The notes under the pieces are model-generated. The model searched no databases. It was given only the letters and a program-made list of their open reading frames with translations, and was not told the DNA's origin. Below, one piece after another: positions 16,573-23,060 of a stretch of 33,605 bases of DNA (position 1 is the stretch's first letter; every line of letters begins with the position of its first letter). Origin of the DNA: Sphingobacterium haloxyli (lineage in GTDB: Bacteria; Bacteroidota; Bacteroidia; Sphingobacteriales; Sphingobacteriaceae); NCBI RefSeq assembly GCF_002980525.1, contig NZ_PVBQ01000024.1:1-33605 (forward strand), given 5' to 3'. Position numbers and translations under genes: made by a program.

Positions 16573-17484
16573 TTATCTTCGGTTGTCCTCTAATACTAGC
16601 TGTTCCTTGATGGACTCAATTTCTCCTTCCAGGTTTCCGATTTTTTCCCGATGCTTTCCAATCTCTTTCTCCTTCTCGATCAAATGCAAAGTCAATTCTT
16701 CCACTTTTTTCAATAGCAGAAGATTCATTTCTCCCAAGTCCAACCCGTCGCGTTCAATATCTTTGGCTGACGGGATTTCTGGCAGGTGTTTATGTTCCTT
16801 CACGTAAGCTTCGACGTCCGAGAGACTACTCAAGTGATAATCCAGTTCGAATACATAGTCGGGAACGGCGATGTTGTTGGTTACTTTGATTTCTTTAGCT
16901 AGGATGTTGCCTTCCACGGCAAGCTTTGCTTTAGGGGATGTTGTACCAATTCCTACGTTGCCATTTTCTATGAAATGATTTCCACTCCCTGTCAGTAGCA
17001 ATTTCCCGTTCGATTTCACATCACTGTGGGAATCTAAGATTGTTCGCCAATTATCGAAATTTCCCTCTCCGTTATCGCTCTGATGCGTGCGAAACACACC
17101 GGTGCGAAAATACATTTTCCGATCGGTCGAACCGAAATAAATATCTGACTGCCAATGTGATGACCTTCCATAGATGGCCAACAATGTCCCATATCTGTTG
17201 TTGCCCGGAATTACACCACCAGATCGCTGGCTCGCATAATCATCAAAGAGCTTGATGCTCATCGGACTCAGCTGTGTTCTCGGTCCTAGTTCAAAATTAT
17301 ACTGTGTTAATGGAAAGTTGAGCTCATTACTTTTTACAGCTCCAATTACATCCAATTTCTTTGCAGGCGTGGACGTTCCGATCCCCACATTCCCCGAAGC
17401 AGGAAATACATTACTCTGTCCGTTTGCAGACAATCCTCCCAAAAGAAGCAAACCGGCAAGGACTGCGTTTATGTTATTAAGCAT
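16573..17484 (-). CDS. Secreted fibre-like protein, V-PDYVF class (paralog 9), first gene of the putative 14-kb operon
   Basis: 303 residues. Signal peptide to 23 (AGLLLLGGLSANGQ) followed by SNVFPASGNVGIGTSTPAKK. The head (about 45-165) contains YNFELGPRTQLSPMSIKLFD and a knob-like end, MYFRTGVFRTHQSDNGEGNF then DNWRTILDS. A second GNVGIGTTSPKAKLAVEGNI hinge precedes the V-PDYVF tail and a long coiled coil (to about 300). Its promoter, signal peptide and tail are almost identical in DNA to those of the gene at 20767-21519, yet the heads differ completely. It starts 44 bases from a conserved -7 box, and all gaps from here to 3697 are under 60 bases. Confidence 0.87.
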   Translation of the reverse strand: MLNNINAVLAGLLLLGGLSANGQSNVFPASGNVGIGTSTPAKKLDVIGAVKSNELNFPLTQYNFELGPRTQLSPMSIKLFDDYASQRSGGVIPGNNRYGTLLAIYGRSSHWQSDIYFGSTDRKMYFRTGVFRTHQSDNGEGNFDNWRTILDSHSDVKSNGKLLLTGSGNHFIENGNVGIGTTSPKAKLAVEGNILAKEIKVTNNIAVPDYVFELDYHLSSLSDVEAYVKEHKHLPEIPSAKDIERDGLDLGEMNLLLLKKVEELTLHLIEKEKEIGKHREKIGNLEGEIESIKEQLVLEDNRR

Positions 17485-17594
17485 AGCTGTGATCTATAGG
17501 TTAATATGTTTCCAGTTTGTTAATAATCAAAAATAGCTATTCTGTTCGAATTTCTTACGCTGAGGAGTTAAATTTTCGATACTAATTTGTTAAG
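17485..17594 (-). promoter_or_regulatory. Conserved promoter block upstream of paralog 9
   Basis: About 105 bases, over 90 % identical by eye to 21520-21629 upstream of paralog 13. It includes the -7 box at 17528-17535 and a distal GTTAAATTTTCGA element (17567-17579, plus strand). The identity of non-coding DNA implies that the promoter was duplicated with the gene or kept alike by selection or gene conversion. Confidence 0.6.
17528..17535 (-). promoter_or_regulatory. Putative -7 element TATTTTTG (TAnnTTTG)
   Basis: On the minus strand TATTTTTG matches the Bacteroidota -7 consensus TAnnTTTG. It lies 44 bases upstream of the paralog 9 start. The same octamer sits at 43-44 bases from the starts of the genes at 18908 and 21519. 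A convincing -33 TTG box is not visible. It may drive the operon of fibre genes and the secretion system. Confidence 0.55.
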
Positions 17595-17724
17595 AAACGA
17601 GCTATTTCCAACCTCACCTTTTTATCCACGTTGTATGTTTTGTATTTTAGAAACAATGCCTTTCCCAGTGGAAGCCTATGGTGTTAGATTAAATTACCTT
17701 GGAACTACTAAAATAAAAAAAACG

Positions 17725-17910
17725 CTATAATACTTCAGAAAGTACAAGAATTATCCCCAGTACAATAAGCCCTAAACCAGAGAAAAACTGTTTAAATTTT
17801 AGCCCTCTAATCATAGAGTCGTCATAATTTTTGTAAAATACGCTACTAAAGACGAGATACACGCCAATAAGAATTGCTACTATACCAGTAATGATATATT
17901 TTATTACCAT
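17725..17910 (-). CDS. Small two-helix membrane protein, function unknown
   Basis: 61 residues with two hydrophobic helices (MVIKYIITGIVAILIGVYLV and SGLGLIVLGIILVLSEVL) joined by a polar loop with KNYDDSMIRGLKFKQF. The regular membrane topology and lack of a longer overlapping frame on either strand support a real gene. It sits between two fibre genes with its own gaps (86 bases upstream, 240 downstream). I do not recognise it. It could be a small immunity or accessory membrane protein; there is no direct evidence for either. Confidence 0.55.
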   Translation of the reverse strand: MVIKYIITGIVAILIGVYLVFSSVFYKNYDDSMIRGLKFKQFFSGLGLIVLGIILVLSEVL

Positions 17911-17996
17911 CTGTGAAATACATTTCTATATACATGATCAAGATTGTTCACGGTCAGTTGTGTTTTTTCATATTCGTACGTATTTAGGGTTAATAA

Positions 17997-18908
17997 TTAC
18001 TTCTGCCTATCATCATTTTCCAGCGCTCTAATTCGTGCATCCTGTTCCCTAATCGTCCTGTTTGCCTCAATTAGGTACAATGTCAACTCCTCTATTTTTT
18101 GCAGTAAATCAATCTGAAAGTCCCCCACATTCAAAGGAGTTTTCCTCATTTCGCTGGCCGAGGGAATCGCTGGTAAATGGCCATGTTTCGAAATAAATTC
18201 CGAGACAGAATCTATCGGCATCAAGGGATATTCTTTTTCAAAAACGTGATCTGCTGTTTTCCGCGTATTAACCATTATTTCGTGAGCGCGCAGACCACCG
18301 ACGATATCAACCCTGTATTCCGGAGTTTGTGTGCCAATCCCGATTTTGGATTCGTTCAAATAGCGATAGGAACGGGTTTTATCAAATTCTCCCTCCTCAA
18401 CTCCCGATAGGGTCATGCCGTCCATGATATTCTTCAACGTTGCAGCTGGTCCTGATTGTATACGCACCCTTATCATCAGTTCATTTCCACTCGATACCAA
18501 GTGGTAAATAGGAATACGGGATCGGGAAGCGTCAAAATCTCCGATTGCCCATTGAGAAGCCAGTGGTTCAGCAGCGTGGATAATTTCGAACGATTGATTT
18601 AGATAGGCCGTCGCTTGCCCATTGTAAACTATATCAATGCGTTTTGTCAATGTACCACGGTTCAACTGACCGTTATATCCACCTGTCAACTGAATTTCGA
18701 TATTACCCCAGAGCCTATTTCCAGGTGGTATATTGATATAACAAACACGGTTAGCTTCTTGATTGGGAAACCTTATCATGAAAGATTTTTCCATGCTGTA
18801 TTGTCCATAACTCATCTGCGGCACCGTCACTACTAACATAAACAAGAGTGAAATCAGGGTACCGGCGGTCAAGTTATAACGAATCCGACCATTAAATTTG
18901 TTAAACAT
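17997..18908 (-). CDS. Divergent secreted fibre-like protein (paralog 10)
   Basis: 303 residues. Longer signal peptide (to about 36, ends QMSYGQ) with a basic start MFNKFNGRIRYNL. The head (37-190) is beta-rich: FMIRFPNQEANRVCYINIPP, WGNIEIQLTGGYNGQLNRGT, ELMIRVRIQSGPAATLKNIM, a pattern seen in phage tail-fibre heads. The hinge is KIGIGTQTPEYRVDIVGG. The tail is the most divergent of the set: TADHVFEKEYPLMPIDSV, HLPAIPSASEMRKTPLNVGD and LLQKIEELTLYLIEANR, with ADHVF in place of PDYVF and NVGDF in place of LGEMN. Same promoter type as paralogs 9 and 13. It may be an older lineage or a different function. Confidence 0.85.
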   Translation of the reverse strand: MFNKFNGRIRYNLTAGTLISLLFMLVVTVPQMSYGQYSMEKSFMIRFPNQEANRVCYINIPPGNRLWGNIEIQLTGGYNGQLNRGTLTKRIDIVYNGQATAYLNQSFEIIHAAEPLASQWAIGDFDASRSRIPIYHLVSSGNELMIRVRIQSGPAATLKNIMDGMTLSGVEEGEFDKTRSYRYLNESKIGIGTQTPEYRVDIVGGLRAHEIMVNTRKTADHVFEKEYPLMPIDSVSEFISKHGHLPAIPSASEMRKTPLNVGDFQIDLLQKIEELTLYLIEANRTIREQDARIRALENDDRQK

Positions 18909-18950
18909 AGCTGCATCTATAGGTTAATAGTTTTCCAGTTTGTTATCTAC

Positions 18951-18958
18951 CAAAAATA
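18951..18958 (-). promoter_or_regulatory. Putative -7 element TATTTTTG for paralog 10
   Basis: Minus-strand TATTTTTG, 43 bases upstream of the ATG at 18908. The surrounding ~70 bases resemble the promoters at 17485 and 21520 (shared AACAAACTGGAAA and CTATAGAT segments), although the genes they precede encode different heads. Confidence 0.5.
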
Positions 18959-19060
18959 GTTATTCTTGTGGGATTTCCTGCATCCAAGAATTAGGTTTTT
19001 AATAATTATGCGTTAAACTTAAGATAGCCGGGTTTGCATTTTGTTTATTTCCCGTATATC

Positions 19061-19762
19061 TTACTTTAAAATCAGTTGTTTTTTAATCGATTCGATTTCT
19101 CCTTCCAACGCTTCCATTTTTACTCGTTGCTCGCCAATCTTTTTCTCCTTCTCAATCAAATGCAAAGTCAATTCCTCTACTTTTTTCAGCAATAGTAGAT
19201 TCATATCGCCTAAATCCAGCCCATCACGTTCAATGTCCTTTGCTGACGGGATTTCCGGCAGATGTTTATGTTCTTTTACGTAAGCCTCGATATCCGAGAG
19301 ACTGCTGAGTTGGTAATCCGGTTCGAATACATAGTCTGGAACGGTGATGTTGTTGGTTACTTTGATCTCTTTGGCTAGGATATTGCCATTCACCGTCAAT
19401 CTGGCGACAGGTGATATTACTCCTATTCCCACATTGCCATTCGGCAGAATATGCATTCCGAGTGGACTAGACCACGGACTGGCGCCGTAAGCGAGATAAA
19501 AACGATGGGTTGCTTCACCTCCACCATTCAGGCCCGAACCGAATATTAGGGGGGAATCAGCGGTTTGATAATAGGATGTTCCTCTTGCCCAACCCCCGGT
19601 GGTCACAGGCCTAATCATCTTGATTCCGCCGCCGTCTAAAGTTACATAGGAGCCTTTGGCTGTCGGAAAACTATTTTGAGCCTTACTTGCTCCCTGGAAG
19701 CTACCAAAGGTTACCAGTGTCAAAAAGCAAGCTTTCCAAATAAAATTAATTTTAGTAGTCAT
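19061..19762 (-). CDS. Secreted fibre-like protein, V-PDYVF class (paralog 11)
   Basis: 233 residues. Signal peptide to about 29 (ends GASKAQ). Short head (30-110) with GGGIKMIRPVTTGGWARGTS and THRFYLAYGASPWSSPLGMH, then ILPNGNVGIGVISPVARLTV; here the hinge reads GIGVISP instead of GIGTxxP. Tail V-PDYVF class with LGDMNLLLLKK (Asp for Glu), coiled coil to the C-terminus. Gap of 20 bases to the upstream paralog. The head is unlike those of its neighbours and I do not recognise it. Confidence 0.85.
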   Translation of the reverse strand: MTTKINFIWKACFLTLVTFGSFQGASKAQNSFPTAKGSYVTLDGGGIKMIRPVTTGGWARGTSYYQTADSPLIFGSGLNGGGEATHRFYLAYGASPWSSPLGMHILPNGNVGIGVISPVARLTVNGNILAKEIKVTNNITVPDYVFEPDYQLSSLSDIEAYVKEHKHLPEIPSAKDIERDGLDLGDMNLLLLKKVEELTLHLIEKEKKIGEQRVKMEALEGEIESIKKQLILK

Positions 19763-19782
19763 AAAGTACAGTAATTGTTTGG

Positions 19783-20751
19783 TTAATTAGAAAACTCCGT
19801 TGTTCTTTCAAGGAGTTTGCTTTCGAGATCTTCAACCCGATCTTCTAGTATATTCAATTTTTTGTCTTTCTCAATCAAATGCAAAGTCAATTCCTCTACT
19901 TTCTTCAGTAACAGAAGGTTCATCTCCCCCAGGTCCAATCCCTCCTGTTCAATATTTCTGGCAGAAGGTATTTCCGGCAGATGTTTATGCTCTTTTATAT
20001 AAGCTTCAACATCCGAAAGACTTGTGAGCTGGTAATCCGGTTCGAATACATAATCCGGCACAGCAATGTTGTTGGTTACTTTGATTTCCTTAGCGAGGAT
20101 ATTACCTTCCACTGCTAGCTTTGCTTTAGGAGATGCAGTACCAATACCAACATTACCGTTAGTAGCATACTGTACTACTAAACTATCATAGGCTTTCACA
20201 GCCTCAGGATGCAGGAAGAAAACTTCGGATAAGCCTAGGCGATTCTGGGGATCTGTTGTTTCATAAATAGTAATACGGATTTTGCCTATCGATACATTAG
20301 GTGTTTTTGCGATATAATGACCACCGCCGTATCCACTTACATCCGACATTGTAATCCAACTGTTTGCTCCATTATAAATATTTAACACTTCAATCTTAAA
20401 TCGTTTTGGCTGATAATGTCGCGTCGTCCAACCTATCCATCCTCCGGTTTGGACGTGTATATTTGGTAAATTTTCTATAAGTAACACATATGGATTATTA
20501 GGATCAATTCCTGTATTTGAATATGCTGGATACTGGTTACCGTCGAACATGAAGCTCAAATTAACCTGTCCACTTCCACTTTGTGAAACCTGATAGCGTT
20601 GATTAGCATAAAACAACAGATTCTTTTCCAAGCCGACGGCTGAACGATTCGATGGTGCAATAACTGTTTCGACCTGTGCTCGAGCCGTGTCATTTAGAAT
20701 TAGCCCTACAATTAACAGTAGCCCTGCTAGCTTTAAGTTTTCTATAAACAT
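19783..20751 (-). CDS. Secreted fibre-like protein, V-PDYVF class, long head (paralog 12)
   Basis: 322 residues, the longest of the set. Signal peptide to about 26 (ends NDTARAQ). The head (27-195) is a beta-rich domain: QVNLSFMFDGNQYPAYSNTG, NPYVLLIENLPNIHVQTGGW, FKIEVLNIYNGANSWITMSD, GKIRITIYETTDPQNRLGLS, reminiscent of phage fibre beta-sandwiches. Hinge GNVGIGTASPKAKLAVEGNI, V-PDYVF tail, then a coiled coil (KLNILEDRVEDLESKLLERT). Gaps of 15 and 20 bases place it in one transcription unit with its neighbours. Confidence 0.86.
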   Translation of the reverse strand: MFIENLKLAGLLLIVGLILNDTARAQVETVIAPSNRSAVGLEKNLLFYANQRYQVSQSGSGQVNLSFMFDGNQYPAYSNTGIDPNNPYVLLIENLPNIHVQTGGWIGWTTRHYQPKRFKIEVLNIYNGANSWITMSDVSGYGGGHYIAKTPNVSIGKIRITIYETTDPQNRLGLSEVFFLHPEAVKAYDSLVVQYATNGNVGIGTASPKAKLAVEGNILAKEIKVTNNIAVPDYVFEPDYQLTSLSDVEAYIKEHKHLPEIPSARNIEQEGLDLGEMNLLLLKKVEELTLHLIEKDKKLNILEDRVEDLESKLLERTTEFSN

Positions 20752-20766
20752 ATCCGCGTTTGATAT

Positions 20767-21519
20767 TTATTTTTTGACCTCTCTCTTCAACGAGTTTATT
20801 TCCTTTTGCTGTTCAATTAGATACAATGTCAGTTCTTCCACCTTCTTCAACAACAGAAGGTTCATTTCCCCCAAGTCCAACCCGTCGCGATCAATATCTT
20901 TGGCTGACGGGATTTCAGGTAGATGTTTATGTTCCTTCACGTAAGCTTCGACGTCCGAGAGGCTACTCAAGTGATAATCCGGTTCGAATACATAGTCGGG
21001 AACGGCGATGTTGTTGGTTACTTTGATTTCTTTAGCTAGGATGTTGCCGTCTACAGCGAGTTTTGCCTGCGGATTTGATGTTCCGATACCTACTTTTCCT
21101 GCAACTGCCAACGTTACTCCTACAGGTACATGGGCGTCTGCAGGATAGCCTATAGCTACACCTCGATACTGCGTAACATCATCGAACGTCGGTTGTAAAT
21201 GTAGAGTCGCATAATATTGTCCGTACTGAACTGTTGTTGCGTGTCGGGCTAAAAGCCAGGCCTTACGGGAATTGATACCATTAGCCACACCGATTTCCAA
21301 AGCGTTATTATCAGCTTGCAAAAATTGAACAATGTTTCCCTTTTCAGTTGTTGACGGATATGCGACTGCTCCACCCCTCTTTATGTGAAAAAGGCTAGTG
21401 GGGTTCGTGATACCGACACCAACATTCCCCGAAGCAGGAAATACATTACTCTGTCCGTTTGCAGACAATCCTCCCAAGAGAAGCAACCCGACAAGGATTG
21501 CGTTTTTGTTAGTGAACAT
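20767..21519 (-). CDS. Secreted fibre-like protein, V-PDYVF class (paralog 13)
   Basis: 250 residues. Signal peptide to 23 (VGLLLLGGLSANGQ) then SNVFPASGNVGVGITNPTSL, so the hinge reads GVGITNP. The head (45-140) includes GNIVQFLQADNNALEIGVAN and LLARHATTVQYGQYYATLHL, and a second hinge KVGIGTSNPQAKLAVDG follows. Tail V-PDYVF class and a short coiled coil (IEQQKEINSLKREVKK). Its ends match paralog 9 almost base for base, but the head is unrelated. First gene of the fibre array, with its own conserved promoter. Confidence 0.87.
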   Translation of the reverse strand: MFTNKNAILVGLLLLGGLSANGQSNVFPASGNVGVGITNPTSLFHIKRGGAVAYPSTTEKGNIVQFLQADNNALEIGVANGINSRKAWLLARHATTVQYGQYYATLHLQPTFDDVTQYRGVAIGYPADAHVPVGVTLAVAGKVGIGTSNPQAKLAVDGNILAKEIKVTNNIAVPDYVFEPDYHLSSLSDVEAYVKEHKHLPEIPSAKDIDRDGLDLGEMNLLLLKKVEELTLYLIEQQKEINSLKREVKK

Positions 21520-21629
21520 AGCTGTGATCTATAGGTTAATATCTTTCCAGTTTGTTAATAATCAAAAATAGCTATTCCTTTCGAATTTCTTACGTTCTGG
21601 AGTTAAATTTTCGATATTAATTTGTTAAG
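21520..21629 (-). promoter_or_regulatory. Conserved promoter block upstream of paralog 13
   Basis: The counterpart of 17485-17594, with only a handful of substitutions over about 105 bases. It contains the -7 box (21563-21570) and the distal GTTAAATTTTCGA element (21602-21614, plus strand), which also occurs at 29689-29701 in the region before the RHS gene. Confidence 0.6.
21563..21570 (-). promoter_or_regulatory. Putative -7 element TATTTTTG for paralog 13
   Basis: Minus-strand TATTTTTG matching TAnnTTTG, 44 bases upstream of the ATG at 21519. Third occurrence of the same octamer at the same distance in this window. No clear -33 box. Confidence 0.55.
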
Positions 21630-21705
21630 GGGCAAACTGATATATTCTCTATAAACTTGTTTGAGAACCGTGCAATAATTGGTTGGCCGCCAGCCTTAAC
21701 ACCAA

Positions 21706-21892
21706 CTATGTAAAATTTTTATTCCGTCTTGTTGCTCCTAGTATATGTGGGATCATATCAAATGTGCCGTCATTGTCACTCTTGAAAAACATAGTTTGAC
21801 CAAAGACGCTATGCCCTGGAGTTCCACCAAACATTCCTTCCAGCGTTCATCTCTGAATTCAGATCAGCGAACTCGAAAATTCTTAATTCCGG
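21706..21892 (-). pseudogene. Broken coding remnant, possibly a displaced RHS toxin tip
   Basis: The 445-base gap between the fibre array and the RHS locus has two adjacent stretches that read like real protein in neighbouring frames: PELRIFEFADLNSEMNAGR (from 21892) and, after a shift near 21840, LEGMFGGTPGHSVFGQTM continuing with FFKSDNDGTFDMIPHIL and ending at a TAG at 21706. Neither has a plausible start with a ribosome site. Gly/Phe/Asp-rich, non-repetitive sequence of this kind is unusual for random AT-rich DNA. The position, just downstream of an RHS gene and its possible immunity gene, is where displaced RHS C-terminal cassettes accumulate. The protein family is not recognised. Confidence 0.4.
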
Positions 21893-21964
21893 TTAGACAC
21901 ATCTAACTCACTGTTTTTATGCCTTGAGGATTGATAAACAGACAGAAAGCTTCAACAAGATGAA

Positions 21965-22378
21965 TTAACGACGTCTATTCCATATACGAGCTTTAATTTT
22001 CGTTAATACCGAAATGTAAATTTTATAAGGTATTATTGATAATATAAACAAGATTGAGAAAAGAAAAAGTCGACGAGTATCGCCCTTTAACCCATCAGGT
22101 CTGTAAAAATAATCCCATTGAGAATTGTAGATTAATTCCAATTTCGATCCAACCGGGTGATTAAGACATTCCTTATTGACCATCCAGATCTTATATAGTT
22201 TTTCTCGATAGAAAATATACACACGGTTGTTTTTAGTACCTCCGCAGAATTGTTTTACAACAGTATACTGATTGCTATTTTTCTTTTCTAATTTCGAATT
22301 CTGCTGAAAGAAAAAAAAACTATATAGTACCAAAAAGCCAGTCAAGCTCATAACGACGAGTTGTGTTTTTGAATACAT
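21965..22378 (-). CDS. Two-helix membrane protein; candidate RHS immunity protein
   Basis: 137 residues: N-terminal membrane helix (LVVMSLTGFLVLYSFFFFQQ), a polar domain of about 65 residues with VVKQFCGGTKNNRVYIFYRE and WMVNKECLNHPVGSKLELIY, a second helix (LFLFSILFILSIIPYKIYIS) and a basic tail ending WNRRR. It starts two bases after the RHS gene ends. The DNA is clearly more AT-rich than the RHS core and matches the composition of the RHS 3' end. In RHS loci the gene right after the toxin tip normally encodes its immunity protein, so that is the inferred role. A DUF3592-like membrane protein is another possibility. Confidence 0.7.
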   Translation of the reverse strand: MYSKTQLVVMSLTGFLVLYSFFFFQQNSKLEKKNSNQYTVVKQFCGGTKNNRVYIFYREKLYKIWMVNKECLNHPVGSKLELIYNSQWDYFYRPDGLKGDTRRLFLFSILFILSIIPYKIYISVLTKIKARIWNRRR

Positions 22379-22380
22379 AT

Positions 22381-23060
22381 CTATTTTAATATTTCGGGTG
22401 TACCCACTTCAATACCGGGAATAGGACTAGGAGAACTAATATACAAATTCAATCTTTGTAAAGCCTCCGCTCCTCCAATCTTGTAAGCCTCGTTCACCGT
22501 TCTAACGCCCATATATGCTCTTGTATAGCTCCTATTCTGGCCGGAATACTCCTTAAACTTAGTTTGATTACGTTTTTGTGTTTTTTTATTACGATGACTA
22601 TCATTTGCCATTCTACGTTTATACTTTTCAGCTTTATTCGCGCTCACATTCATTTTTCTCAGGAGTTTCTTTTCTAGCTTATCAACGTACTTTAATGGGA
22701 TTAATTTACCGATACCAGCTTCCAATAAGCCCCCGGTAAGTGACTTCCAAACATCAATATCTTTCCCCTCTGCATAATTCACCGCCTCCTTACCAACTGT
22801 GGACACCATAGCATCAATACCAACATCAATTATCTTGGTCAATGCTTTTTGCCCAACCTTACTGGTTAACGTATTCGTTAGAGAACTAATACCGCCCGTA
22901 AAAGCTCCAGATACTCCGGAAACTACTAAGGAGGGTATACTTATCTCGCTTGTCAAAGAAGATTTTAAATCATGTCCTCCTATAAAGTAATTAATACCGA
23001 CTTGCTGAATATAATCGGCAGCTATACCAATGACCGCACCGACAGGTCCTGGAATTTCCC
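22381..23060 (-). other. Variable RHS C-terminal cassette (AT-rich)
   Basis: The coding region after NDPLSYTDENGE, about 224 codons. Base composition falls sharply against the RHS core and continues low into the gene at 21965-22378. That boundary, core end then composition change then small membrane protein, is the classic sign of an exchangeable toxin-immunity module. Confidence 0.65.

Noticed and set aside
3697..21519. The fibre genes as a prophage tail module
   Set aside because: Every fibre has a Sec signal peptide, and there are no tail tube, tape-measure, baseplate, capsid, terminase or integrase genes; the central genes are type II secretion components.
3697..21519. Peptidase S74 (auto-cleaving tail-spike chaperone) domain in the fibre tails
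   Set aside because: The tail is only about 70 residues with PDYVF, HLPEIP and LGEMN motifs; the S74 catalytic Ser/Lys region and usual length are not seen.
22381..23060. HNH/endonuclease reading of the RHS tip because of NDSHRNKK
   Set aside because: The His and Asn there are not followed by the spaced Asn/His residues of an HNH fold; calling a toxin class would be a guess.
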